Shown here in pieces: positions 36,585 to 44,807 of a DNA stretch of 64,000 nucleotides. The number at the start of each line of letters is the position of its first letter. The first letter of the stretch is position 1. The position numbers were made by a program, and so were the translations under genes. The DNA lies in the NCBI GenBank assembly GCA_938015435.1, contig CALLPN010000001.1:62001-126000 (forward strand), written 5' to 3'. Origin of the DNA: an uncultured Saprospiraceae bacterium (GTDB lineage: Bacteria > Bacteroidota > Bacteroidia > Chitinophagales > Saprospiraceae). Under the pieces are notes generated by a model. That model saw only the letters and a program-made list of their open reading frames with translations. It made no database searches and was not told the origin of the DNA.

Positions 36585-37118
36585 ATGGACTGTATTGAGT
36601 CTCTAGAAGCTCTTATCCAAAAATTAAATCAATCAGATACTTCCAACCACGGAAAACTAATCAAACAAATAAACATTCCAATCAGCGACTTTGAAGCTCA
36701 TGCTTCATGGAGTGACAAAGGCTATACTCGCAACTGTGTCTACAGATGTGATCAGTACGAGCTAATATTACTTTGTTGGGACAAAGATGCAAGTACCGCA
36801 ATACACGGACATGACGGTCAAAAATGTTGGGTCTACCAGATAGAAGGCCAGATATCCGAGATTCGCTATGAAAAATTTGAATCTGGAGACCTCTTCGAAA
36901 CCAATCGAGTGGAGCTAAATCCAGGTAAGCTCACATTCATGAATAATGCCATGGGGTATCATAAGCTGACTAATGATACAGACGGACGTGCGATGACATT
37001 ACATGCTTATGTATTACCGATCAACTCTTGTGAGTATTATTGTGATGACGCTCAAGACTTTAAGTCTAAGGAGTTAGATTATGATACTGTGGTGAGCGAT
37101 TCTTTAGTAGAACAGTAG
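36585..37118 (+). CDS. Cysteine dioxygenase
   Basis: Non-haem iron cupin enzyme that oxidises L-cysteine to cysteine sulfinate. The 177-residue protein has the iron ligands His74 and His76 in IHGHDGQKC and His126 in MGYHKLTN. Cys81 lies five residues after His76, and Tyr142 sits in TLHAYVLP; this is the same spacing as the Cys93-Tyr157 cross-link partners of mammalian cysteine dioxygenase, which many bacterial forms lack. A second conserved stretch, RNCVYRCDQYELILLCW, precedes the metal site. Related 3-mercaptopropionate dioxygenases are the alternative, but the cysteine at position 81 favours true cysteine dioxygenase. No sulfur-metabolism neighbours are visible. Confidence 0.9.
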   Translation: MDCIESLEALIQKLNQSDTSNHGKLIKQINIPISDFEAHASWSDKGYTRNCVYRCDQYELILLCWDKDASTAIHGHDGQKCWVYQIEGQISEIRYEKFESGDLFETNRVELNPGKLTFMNNAMGYHKLTNDTDGRAMTLHAYVLPINSCEYYCDDAQDFKSKELDYDTVVSDSLVEQ

Positions 37119-37147
37119 CAAATAAAAATAACGCAGTTTTTTCTACG

Positions 37148-37585
37148 TCATAAGAACTTTGTCATAAAAACAGATTTTTTACCCTCATCGACTTTTACAA
37201 AACCAAGTCTTTCATATAGACTCTGAGCTTTATTTCCTTTGAGTACGCTCAAGTGAACTAAACTATCTTCTCTTTTCGCATTTGCCAATATGCTTTTTAA
37301 TATTTCCGTTCCAATAGATCTTCCTTGATACTTTTTAGCAATTTGAAATTGCAATATTTTGTATTCAGATTTTGAAATCGTCATCTTTAGAAATCCAATT
37401 TCCCTACCTTCTAATACCAGTATTTGACCACATTCAAATTTGTGCACAATCCGTTGTTGATGTTGCTCAACAGAAAGATTTATACCTTGACTTACAAGAT
37501 ACTCTTCCATTGTTTCTAACCTTAATTGAAGTAGAAATGGAAGGTCTGAAAGAATAGCTTTTCTAAAATTTATAGCCTCCTTCAT
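37148..37585 (-). CDS. GNAT-family N-acetyltransferase
   Basis: A 145-residue acetyltransferase of unknown substrate. The acetyl-CoA-binding motif is KKYQGRSIGTEILKSILANA (Q-x-x-x-x-G), and the late strand-helix SLYERLGFVKVDEGK is the usual GNAT ending. The N-terminal part (FRKAILSDLPFLLQLRLETM) fits the family's first strand and helix. Its start codon overlaps the stop of the upstream small membrane-protein gene (ATGA), so the two are translationally coupled. It is convergent with the cysteine dioxygenase gene, 29 bases away. Confidence 0.88.
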   Translation of the reverse strand: MKEAINFRKAILSDLPFLLQLRLETMEEYLVSQGINLSVEQHQQRIVHKFECGQILVLEGREIGFLKMTISKSEYKILQFQIAKKYQGRSIGTEILKSILANAKREDSLVHLSVLKGNKAQSLYERLGFVKVDEGKKSVFMTKFL

Positions 37586-37824
37586 GACTTCTTTTTACTT
37601 CTAATCTTCCATATCAAACCAAAGTAAAATCCAATCGTATTTACGATTACGTCAGACACCTTATTGATCCAAGATTCCATTGCAAAATCGTAAGGTAAGA
37701 CGAGCTCCAACAACTCCCAACTGATTGAAAGTACCAAAAATAAAATCCAATTTTTGAAGACAAATCGGCCTACAAATAACCAAATCAAAAGATGAGCTAA
37801 TGAGTATAGATTGAGTACCTCCAT
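37582..37824 (-). CDS. Small membrane protein, VanZ-like
   Basis: An 80-residue protein with two or three hydrophobic segments (LAHLLIWLFVGRFV, ILFLVLSISWELLELVL, VIVNTIGFYFGLIW). The sequence SISWELLELVLPYDFAMESW followed by NKVSDVIVNTIGFYFG has the 'WE.lE...p......D...N..G...G' pattern of VanZ-like proteins, and the protein is about the length of their short forms. Function unknown. It overlaps the following acetyltransferase gene by four bases (ATGA) and is on the same strand as the kelch-protein gene, separated from it by a hairpin terminator. Confidence 0.72.
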   Translation of the reverse strand: MEVLNLYSLAHLLIWLFVGRFVFKNWILFLVLSISWELLELVLPYDFAMESWINKVSDVIVNTIGFYFGLIWKIRSKKKS

Positions 37825-37864
37825 AGGTATTGTTTATATTTCAATAATACTTCATTAAAATACA

Positions 37865-37894
37865 AAAGCCACAATCTGAAAAGAATGTGGCTTT
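37865..37894 (-). terminator. Intrinsic terminator after the kelch adhesin
   Basis: A 9-bp perfect stem (AAAGCCACA at 37865-37873, TGTGGCTTT at 37886-37894) lies 20 bases after the minus-strand kelch gene and is followed on that strand by TTTTGTATTTT (about 37855-37865). Confidence 0.65.
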
Positions 37895-37913
37895 CGTATT
37901 TTATCAATATTAT

Positions 37914-40394
37914 TTATCTAATTATTTTTTCTGTCTTAACTACCTTTCCTTCGTAGAGATAAGACTTAATGTATAGGCCTGTTACAACGTTATTAGTTGT
38001 TGATTGATCTATCACTACTTTTCTCCCCATAATATCGTGATACTGGATTGCATCATAAGTGAAGTTTACATCTAAATCTATAATTGAAGTAATAGCATCT
38101 GTGCCACCTATCGTATAGTAACCATTTTCAGTATAATTCATAGTTACGAAAACGTAAGGTTCGTTTACGATTACTTCTGACAATTCAATTGTCTCCCAAA
38201 CTGGCGTCTCTGCGGAAGTAAGATCTTGATCTGTAAATAATCCTTTAAGGTCAGTTGAATTCCAATCTACCTCTCCAGTATTAGGCAGTATTAATGTAAT
38301 TGTATATCCATTTGCACTTTCACCTACTTGCTCTACATAGTATACTTTGTCTTGATAGACAGATCCAAAAGCAGTAAGCATTTCGTTCGTGTTACTAAAT
38401 AAAGAAGCATTGATACACTCTTCAGAATTTCCCGCATTAGCTTTAATAGACATTAGAATACTATCATTCTGCTCTAGATATATTGATTCATTATTACCGA
38501 TAGTAGAAGATAGCGGACTATCTAATTTTGAATATAACAATTTAGGTTGACCTTCTCCGAAAGTAATCACAGGCAATGTACTACCGTCAAAAGAATTTCC
38601 TGAATTAGCACACCCACTGATGTTATCATTTTTGAGCGTGGCTGAAGAAGCGTATCCAGATTCGAACGCAGATACTTGATCATCTTGTGTATAGTCAGCA
38701 TTATCAAAGCAAAATTGAATTGCCAAATTACTAGTACCGTCGTAAGCAAATGGAGTATCAAATACAATTTCATTAATACCTAATGAAGTAACTACTGTTC
38801 CTCTATAAACTTCTTGAAAATTTAAAGAATTATTGATTCCATTGTTAAGAGCGTTTACAGATGTGTTTGCTAGATAAACAGTGAAATTTAGATAAGGATC
38901 TAGAGATCCTTTTTCTTCCAAATTCATAGATATCTTTTTTATATCTCCAGCAACTAATCCTGAGTTAGATAGCATATCATTACGATATATCATTTGCGTT
39001 CGCATGTTAGTATAAAACTGGCCAAATACATTTGTATTTGTCGTACTAGCCTCCCCTATATTGGCTGACCCTAAACTTACACTAGTATCAAATGGAAGAT
39101 CATCTTCAGCAATCAATAATTCCTCTTGGGGAGTTACTACCACATTATCTGAAGTCAAATTGATGACCAATGTTTTATCACCTGAGGCAACCGCATCATT
39201 GAATAGTATTACTTCTATTCCGGAATCAAACTCACCCGCAGTTAATGTCCCTGATAATGTATCGAAAATAAAATCTTTTCCTTCCACTGCAGTACTACTA
39301 GGATCTACAGATATCGTGTAATTAACGTCGGTATCAAACGCGAGAGGCGTATTCACTCCTATTTCAGCAGTTGCAAAAGCATTACAATATTCATCACCCA
39401 TTTGATATTCTAAAAGTTCTGTATTGGGCATTACCAACATTAACCTAGGCATCGTAAATACATCTAGATCTAGTTTGTACACATTGTCCAAAAATCCGTC
39501 CAAGCTATTCCATCCATTAATGATATACATCTCATCATCAATAATAAATGATGCTGGAGCCCATCTTGATCTTCCTGGATGTGGAGGCATTTCTGTCCAT
39601 AAATCCATCATAGAATCGTATTTCCATAATTCTCCTGTGTCCATGAAAGAATGATTGTCTCCATCACCGCTTAGCACATAACCAAAACCTCTATGTGACA
39701 ATTGCGTTCCTGCTACCCTTCCCTCACCTGGAATCGTAGCTACTTGTGTCCATGTATCTTGTGCCGTATCATACCGATACCATTCGTTTGAAATAAATCC
39801 ACTCCCGTGTCCATTACCTACATAAACATACTCTCCGTCGGTAAATTGGTAAGGATGATGTCTTTCTGCCGCAGGAAAATCTGCCTTACGTTCCCAAGAA
39901 TCGCTCGAGATATCATAAGCCCACCAATCTTTCATATTTCCTCCACCTCCTCCGAGACCAAGATAAACAAAGCCATCAAGAGCAACCATGGCAGGGTGTG
40001 TTCTAGCTGCACAGTCACAACTCGCTAACTCTGTCCACTGATCAGTTACTGGATCATACACCCAAAAGTCACTGAGTGCATTATTTCCATTACTTCCAAA
40101 TCCAAAATACGCTTTACCATCTATTACATCACCAATTGCAAATCCGCGGGATTGACCAGGAAAGTTTGTTTTTTTAGTCCATTCATCTGACTGTGCGTCA
40201 TATGAATAGAAATCCGATGTTAAACCATTGGCTGTGTTACCAGATACCATGTAGCCCACATCGTCTATTGAGAAAGCAAAGCTATGGTCAGTTCGGTAAT
40301 TATCAGGAACTGAAGCCACTTGTTCCCAAGTTTGAGCAGAAAGTAAAATTGATTGAAATAGTACGATTAAGGTCAACGCTTTTTTGATATCCAT
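37914..40394 (-). CDS. Secreted kelch-repeat protein with Calx-beta-like domain and T9SS sorting domain
   Basis: An 826-residue exported protein. The signal peptide ends near residue 21 (LLSAQ). Residues 22-315 contain six or so kelch repeats forming a beta-propeller, with units such as FYSYDAQSDEWTKKTNFPG, FWVYDPVTDQWTELASC and WYRYDTAQDTWTQVATIPG. Residues 330-425 look like a Calx-beta module (DVNYTISVDPSSTAVEGKDF, then GTLTAGEFDSGIEVILFND). Residues 435-620 form a beta-sandwich seen in Bacteroidota surface proteins (MIYRNDMLSNSGLVAGDIKK). The last 75 residues are a T9SS type A tail (HDIMGRKVVIDQS, VTGLYIKSYLYEGKVV). The propeller suggests carbohydrate or protein binding. It is monocistronic with its own terminator. 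Confidence 0.9.
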   Translation of the reverse strand: MDIKKALTLIVLFQSILLSAQTWEQVASVPDNYRTDHSFAFSIDDVGYMVSGNTANGLTSDFYSYDAQSDEWTKKTNFPGQSRGFAIGDVIDGKAYFGFGSNGNNALSDFWVYDPVTDQWTELASCDCAARTHPAMVALDGFVYLGLGGGGGNMKDWWAYDISSDSWERKADFPAAERHHPYQFTDGEYVYVGNGHGSGFISNEWYRYDTAQDTWTQVATIPGEGRVAGTQLSHRGFGYVLSGDGDNHSFMDTGELWKYDSMMDLWTEMPPHPGRSRWAPASFIIDDEMYIINGWNSLDGFLDNVYKLDLDVFTMPRLMLVMPNTELLEYQMGDEYCNAFATAEIGVNTPLAFDTDVNYTISVDPSSTAVEGKDFIFDTLSGTLTAGEFDSGIEVILFNDAVASGDKTLVINLTSDNVVVTPQEELLIAEDDLPFDTSVSLGSANIGEASTTNTNVFGQFYTNMRTQMIYRNDMLSNSGLVAGDIKKISMNLEEKGSLDPYLNFTVYLANTSVNALNNGINNSLNFQEVYRGTVVTSLGINEIVFDTPFAYDGTSNLAIQFCFDNADYTQDDQVSAFESGYASSATLKNDNISGCANSGNSFDGSTLPVITFGEGQPKLLYSKLDSPLSSTIGNNESIYLEQNDSILMSIKANAGNSEECINASLFSNTNEMLTAFGSVYQDKVYYVEQVGESANGYTITLILPNTGEVDWNSTDLKGLFTDQDLTSAETPVWETIELSEVIVNEPYVFVTMNYTENGYYTIGGTDAITSIIDLDVNFTYDAIQYHDIMGRKVVIDQSTTNNVVTGLYIKSYLYEGKVVKTEKIIR

Positions 40395-40662
40395 CTTATT
40401 GTTTTAATTCTATATATAATGATGTCTTGCTATTAGCTACATCACAATTAAGAGATGCTTACACTAAGAGCTTCCAAAGTTAATCTTATATCTATTTTGA
40501 CAAAATAAGATTCTCAGCAATGTCTTCCAGGCTCTATAAATGCCTGTTTCTCAAATTTGTCGTTGTTCATTTGAAAAAAATATCATGTTGACAAATAATC
40601 GATAAAGCTTCGATATTCGACCAAAATTGGGTTAATCCTCAATAAAGAGACCCATTATCCAC

Positions 40663-40670
40663 TATATTTG
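40663..40670 (+). promoter_or_regulatory. -7 promoter element before GtrA gene
   Basis: TATATTTG matches TAnnTTTG exactly and lies six bases before the ATG at 40677, suggesting a leaderless or very short-leader transcript. No obvious -33 partner is seen. Confidence 0.4.
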
Positions 40671-40676
40671 CATCAC

Positions 40677-41099
40677 ATGTCAAGTGACTCAACACATAAA
40701 GATCAAAACGTCTCCTTCATTACTTCATTATGGAGATCTCAGGCTACAGCTATTGTGGCTACGGCTACTGATTTTAGTGTATACTTTATCCTATTCCATT
40801 TTATTAGCATATACTACGTAACAGCATCAGGTATTGGAGCATTTTGTGGTGCTATTGTCAGCTTTTTTCTCAGTAGGAATTGGGCATTCAAGAGTACAGA
40901 TGACCTTATGCGACACCAAATGATTAGATATGCTTGTGCCAGTGGCTTTAGTTTATTCCTCAATATATATGGTATATATTTTATTGTAGAGACATTTGAT
41001 GTAGAAGAGACAGCAGCTAAAATATTGACCTCAATCTTGATAGGTCTTTTTATCAATTTTCCGATTTTCAGGTATTGGGTATTTAGAGATAGAGAATAA
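40677..41099 (+). CDS. GtrA-family membrane protein
   Basis: A 140-residue membrane protein with four hydrophobic segments, the size and topology of GtrA proteins, which are thought to move lipid-linked sugars across the inner membrane. Features include SQATAIVATATDFSVYFILF, the loop GAIVSFFLSRNWAFKS (the 'N..W.F' motif of the family), and the closing FINFPIFRYWVFRDRE, a second copy of that motif. An upstream in-frame TTG at 40668 could extend it by three residues, but the ATG at 40677 is preferred. It overlaps the lipid kinase gene by one base (TAATG), so the two are translationally coupled. Confidence 0.88.
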   Translation: MSSDSTHKDQNVSFITSLWRSQATAIVATATDFSVYFILFHFISIYYVTASGIGAFCGAIVSFFLSRNWAFKSTDDLMRHQMIRYACASGFSLFLNIYGIYFIVETFDVEETAAKILTSILIGLFINFPIFRYWVFRDRE

Positions 41100-41977
41100 T
41101 GAAAGAGTCCATTACATTTATAGTTAATCCATTCAGTGGCACTACCAATAAAGTTGATTTCGATAACGTGGTCAATGATCATATCGATACCAAAAGGTAT
41201 GAATATAGTATCAGATATACAGAATCTGCAGGCCATGCTACTACCCTAGCCCAAGAGGCTGTATCTCAACAAAAGACTATGGTGGTTGCTGTAGGTGGAG
41301 ATGGAACAATCAACGAAGTAGCTGCTGGACTTGTGCATACTGAGACCGCTTTGGCTATCATTCCTGCGGGCTCCGGAAATGGTTTTGCATTACACCTCGG
41401 TATGAGTAAAAATCATAAATCTGCAATTCAGCAGCTTAATACAGCTAAGCGATCTAAAGTGGATACTTGCTTACTCAATGGAAAGTTCTTTATTAATGTA
41501 GCTGGTCTTGGGTTTGATGCTCAAGTGGCTTATCATACTAAGGAAGACGTAAAGAGAGGATTTTGGAATTACCTCAAACGAGCACTACAACTGGTGACTA
41601 AATACAAACCTGAAGAACTTAGCTTAGAGATCGATGGAAAAAAAATTGAAGGTAAGTATGCCGCCGCTGTAATAGCTAATGCATCTAAGTATGGGTATAT
41701 ATTCACTGTAGCTCCCTTTGCTAAGCTTAATGATGGTTTACTTGATATCATATTATTCAAAGATACATTTGTACCAAGATACTTTCTTGAAGCTTATAGG
41801 TTTGTCAATAATACAGTTCATAAAAGTAGCATTACTGAGACTTATACAGGCAAATCTATCAAAATCAAATCTGTAAACAAATCATATTATCACCTCGACG
41901 GAGAAGGGTTTGATCAAACTACCGATTTTGAAATCTCCGTTGTTCCTAATAGCATATGGGTAATGCAAATACAGTAA
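41099..41977 (+). CDS. Diacylglycerol-kinase-family lipid kinase (YegS/BmrU type)
   Basis: A 292-residue soluble lipid kinase. It has the opening FIVNPFSGTTNKVDF, the ATP-binding motif VVAVGGDGTINEVAAGLV, the following IIPAGSGNGFALHLGM, and the late LDGEGFDQTTDFEISVVP. This family phosphorylates diacylglycerol, phosphatidylglycerol, sphingoid bases or ceramide. Because the organism appears to make sphingolipids, a ceramide or sphingoid-base kinase is possible, but the substrate cannot be read from the sequence. It is coupled to the GtrA gene by a one-base overlap (TAATG), which points to membrane lipid or lipid-linked sugar handling. Confidence 0.9.
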   Translation: MKESITFIVNPFSGTTNKVDFDNVVNDHIDTKRYEYSIRYTESAGHATTLAQEAVSQQKTMVVAVGGDGTINEVAAGLVHTETALAIIPAGSGNGFALHLGMSKNHKSAIQQLNTAKRSKVDTCLLNGKFFINVAGLGFDAQVAYHTKEDVKRGFWNYLKRALQLVTKYKPEELSLEIDGKKIEGKYAAAVIANASKYGYIFTVAPFAKLNDGLLDIILFKDTFVPRYFLEAYRFVNNTVHKSSITETYTGKSIKIKSVNKSYYHLDGEGFDQTTDFEISVVPNSIWVMQIQ

Positions 41978-42152
41978 ATAGAATCTATTAGATCGAATTG
42001 GCCGACTTTTAAAACAAGCAGGCATACACACGTAATTGTATTGGCCTTAAATACTGCGAAGCCCAATATATAAGCCTAAGATATTCCCAAGTTCGATATA
42101 TTTACTATCTTTCGATGTGAATACTTAGTTTGACGTAAAAAAAGATTATCAT

Positions 42153-42719
42153 ATGAAAAAATATATCTTCGGAGCTGTAGCCCTATTCATTATTTACTCT
42201 ATAATGAGTCCTAGCACAATCGATCTAGCAATAGATAATCCTTTAGATAGAGCGATCACTGTATCAGTAGACGAACTTCATGTAGAAGTTCCTGCCAAAG
42301 AAGTAGTGTGGGTAGAAATGGGTGAAGGAGAACATACAGTAACGCTAGAAGATGGAACAACACATCCTTATACTTATGACAGTGGAGCATTTTTCTTAAA
42401 TCCAACCAAAAGCGAATATCTTGTTACTGAGACTTTCTTTGGAGATGAGTCTGCAAGTAAAATGTATTCCATGACTAATCCTGGTAAAAAGGTGGAGTAC
42501 ATGGGAATGGAATTAGAGGGCAACTATGACATAGTTAAAGATCTTATTAGTAAAGTGACTTGGGGAGTAGGTGCTAGAGAAGAAGTGCCTAACTCAGTAG
42601 AAGCTGATGCGGATCAAAATTATGTGGTCGTAAAAAAACTTATGGACCCTAATGAATTTACAGCGCAACTTATAGAAGCTTTCCGTAACATGCCTGAGGA
42701 AGCACCATCTGAAGGGTAA
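42153..42719 (+). CDS. Membrane-anchored protein of unknown function upstream of speD
   Basis: A 188-residue protein with one N-terminal hydrophobic segment (residues 3-20, KYIFGAVALFIIYSIMSP) and a soluble acidic part. The first 60 residues of that part are beta-rich (IDLAIDNPLDRAITVSVDEL, EVVWVEMGEGEHTVTLEDGT). The last third is charged and probably helical, ending in EEAPSEG. I recognise no family. It lies 48 bases before speD on the same strand and probably shares its transcript, so it may belong to the polyamine-related locus that follows. Confidence 0.65.
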   Translation: MKKYIFGAVALFIIYSIMSPSTIDLAIDNPLDRAITVSVDELHVEVPAKEVVWVEMGEGEHTVTLEDGTTHPYTYDSGAFFLNPTKSEYLVTETFFGDESASKMYSMTNPGKKVEYMGMELEGNYDIVKDLISKVTWGVGAREEVPNSVEADADQNYVVVKKLMDPNEFTAQLIEAFRNMPEEAPSEG

Positions 42720-42767
42720 TTCATATTCTACTTTTTTACTAACCTCGATTTTTAATTTATCAATAAG

Positions 42768-43130
42768 ATGAAAAGTATTGGTGTGCACCTTATGTGGGAC
42801 ATACATAAGGTAGAAAGTGATATCATATCTTATGAAAAGGATATTGCTCCAGTTATGGAACATATTATTTCCTTGACTACACTCAGCATCGAAAACTATT
42901 CCAGCAAGCAATTTGAGCCTGTAGGAGTCACTAGTATATATTTGTTATCGGAATCACATCTCAGTATACATACATGGCCTGAGCACGGATATCTAGCTAT
43001 AGACTTGTTTTCTTGTGTTCCTATCGAGTCAGATAAGATTACTGAATATCTTAAAACCCTATATCAATCTGAAGACGTAAAGATGACTCAAGTGATGCGT
43101 GGAAAGTCGAGAGAGATGGACACAAAATAA
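42768..43130 (+). CDS. speD: S-adenosylmethionine decarboxylase proenzyme
   Basis: Makes decarboxylated AdoMet, the aminopropyl donor for polyamine synthesis. The 120-residue protein is the short class-1B bacterial type, which self-cleaves to form a pyruvoyl group. The cleavage motif SESHLSIHTWPE places the pyruvoyl serine at Ser63, with His68 and Cys83 (DLFSC) as the processing and catalytic residues; these positions equal those I recall for the Thermotoga enzyme. It follows an unknown membrane-protein gene by 48 bases and is convergent with the DUF2809 gene. A matching aminopropyltransferase-like gene lies at 45692, beyond the ligase and lipoprotein genes, which suggests one functional locus. 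Confidence 0.94.
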   Translation: MKSIGVHLMWDIHKVESDIISYEKDIAPVMEHIISLTTLSIENYSSKQFEPVGVTSIYLLSESHLSIHTWPEHGYLAIDLFSCVPIESDKITEYLKTLYQSEDVKMTQVMRGKSREMDTK

Positions 43131-43172
43131 ATATGGAATTTGTGACTCTATTCTGAATAATGGTTTGCAATT

Positions 43173-43565
43173 TTAGTCTATGTTTTTTTCTGATTTTCGA
43201 CGATATATTTTCTCTAGGAAGAATCCTGTAATTCCTCCAAAGGTGTAGCTCACTATATCACTCCATAAAAAGCCAAATCCAAGAATCAAACCACCAAGTT
43301 TATTATTTCTAATATTATTGATCCAAGGCGATTGATGCAATTGCAGTAATTCTATTGCGTAACAAACACCAATACTAACCACCGTTACTTTTAGAGTGTT
43401 GGTGTTTGGAAATAAGAATCCAATTATAAAAAAGAACATCAGCGCATAGAGATAATCTCCTATGTATGGATAGATTGATACTGGAATTACACTTGTTCTT
43501 GATGCTAAACCTAATACGATTGTCATTACGATTAGTCCCAAATAGATTTTTCTATTTCTTCTCAT
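43173..43565 (-). CDS. DUF2809 integral membrane protein
   Basis: A 130-residue protein with four hydrophobic segments that fits the DUF2809 family from end to end: GLASRTSVIPVSIYPYIGDY (family 'GL.SR......GD.lYA'), YAIELLQLHQSPWINNIRNN (family 'iE.sQLyqapWln.iR') and GFGFLWSDIVSYTFGGITGF (family 'GhGFlwsDl.aY'). The family's function is unknown. It lies 84 bases after the ligase gene on the same strand, so it may be co-transcribed with the YgiB/YgiC-like pair and act at the inner membrane with them. Confidence 0.85.
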   Translation of the reverse strand: MRRNRKIYLGLIVMTIVLGLASRTSVIPVSIYPYIGDYLYALMFFFIIGFLFPNTNTLKVTVVSIGVCYAIELLQLHQSPWINNIRNNKLGGLILGFGFLWSDIVSYTFGGITGFFLEKIYRRKSEKNID

Positions 43566-43649
43566 TTCTTAGTGATTGACTTACAATTGAAAGTATATCC
43601 TACACGAATTTGGAAGATTGATAAGACGGCTAATAAAAACTATATACTT

Positions 43650-44807
43650 CTAAAACTTATCTGGATCAATGATGAAATGGCTGTAAAACTCGCAGTCATC
43701 GTTGATAATAGGTCCTTCACCACATCTTACATTGAGCGCTGATGGTCTGTGGGTATAAAACATTCCTATCTGGTAGTAATTACCTTCTTCGTCTCTAGGC
43801 AAGTCCAGCATCTCTTGATAAGTCTTCACCTCATGATTAGTTCTTTGATTCCTTTCGTTCATGATCGTGACCTCTTCCCCTAGCCTTCCATGGGACGACT
43901 TGGCTACATATCTTTGCAATCTCATTGGAGAGTCGTAAGACTTAGCAATGCAATTATTCGGAAAGTTCTGCGTAATATAATTGAGGAATCTCTTGTTTTG
44001 CCAGATCGCGGTATACGGTGGATTAAGTACAGTTACTTTATCCTTTAGTATGAGACTAGATAACAATTCCAGTAGTCCAGGCTCCTCATTGTATAACCAA
44101 TCCCAAGGAAACAACTTAAGCAATATATCTACTTGTACATATTCATCTCCATCTTCAATAAATACACCTTCGTCACTAAAGTGAACATCTTCCAAATTCA
44201 GTGCTATGGTAGCATAGTTTTTTGATTCCGAAACCATATCTACAATGACTTCCATATTGGATTTATCATCATCGTGGCCTAGAGATGCACCTAAGAGCAC
44301 TGGAGCTTCATTACCAAACTGCTTTCTCAACTGCATAAATTGATCATCGAGATCAAATCGTAATCTGTTGAATGACTTAAACTTCTGAGGAGTAGCATCT
44401 ATTTGCATCTGTTGCCAAAATAGAGTTTCTGGTACCATAGTACAAGTATCGGCATTGAATTCGATCACTTTGGCTGGTTCACCATCCAATCCACCAATAA
44501 GATCAAACCGTCCGTACATAAACCTATGCTTCTGGATTCTGCGTGTCCAGGTATATTCGATGATTTTCTGCATACTCTTAGGTATGCCTATTTCCCTTAG
44601 TTTATCGTTACGAATCATATGATCCGTTGCTAATTCAAATAGTGAGAATGCTTTTTGAGAAATGTCTGCTATCTGATCTACTTCCGGCTGATAAAAACCT
44701 ACTAGCTCGTCACATAGGTAATCCTCTTGATCATGATGCCAAGAGATATAATTAGGAACAGATTGTCGATCGATATGTCTAATCTCAATAAATCTATTAT
44801 CCTCCAA
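43650..44807 (-). CDS. Glutathionylspermidine-synthase-like ATP-grasp ligase (YgiC type)
   Basis: A 385-residue ATP-dependent carboxylate-amine ligase of the GSP_synth family. It has the pre-ATP-grasp region YGRFDLIGGLDGEPAKVIEF followed by NADTCTMVPETLFWQ, where the Glu-Phe-Asn-Ala motif binds metal and substrate. The ATP-grasp core has VAKSSHGRLGEEVTI (compare KPlxGREGxxV in glutathionylspermidine synthetase). Near the C-terminus is GMFYTHRPSALNVRCGEGPI. Glutathionylspermidine synthetase joins a C-terminal glycine to spermidine; YgiC-type relatives have unknown substrates. The gene overlaps the YgiB-like lipoprotein gene by eleven bases, an arrangement like ygiB-ygiC in E. coli. Beside speD and an aminopropyltransferase-like gene, the likely reaction is amide formation between a polyamine and a protein or peptide carboxylate. 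Confidence 0.87.
   Translation of the reverse strand: MEDNRFIEIRHIDRQSVPNYISWHHDQEDYLCDELVGFYQPEVDQIADISQKAFSLFELATDHMIRNDKLREIGIPKSMQKIIEYTWTRRIQKHRFMYGRFDLIGGLDGEPAKVIEFNADTCTMVPETLFWQQMQIDATPQKFKSFNRLRFDLDDQFMQLRKQFGNEAPVLLGASLGHDDDKSNMEVIVDMVSESKNYATIALNLEDVHFSDEGVFIEDGDEYVQVDILLKLFPWDWLYNEEPGLLELLSSLILKDKVTVLNPPYTAIWQNKRFLNYITQNFPNNCIAKSYDSPMRLQRYVAKSSHGRLGEEVTIMNERNQRTNHEVKTYQEMLDLPRDEEGNYYQIGMFYTHRPSALNVRCGEGPIINDDCEFYSHFIIDPDKF

Noticed and set aside
42720..42767. AdoMet-type riboswitch before speD
   Set aside because: Only 48 bases separate the genes and no fold of the needed size is possible.
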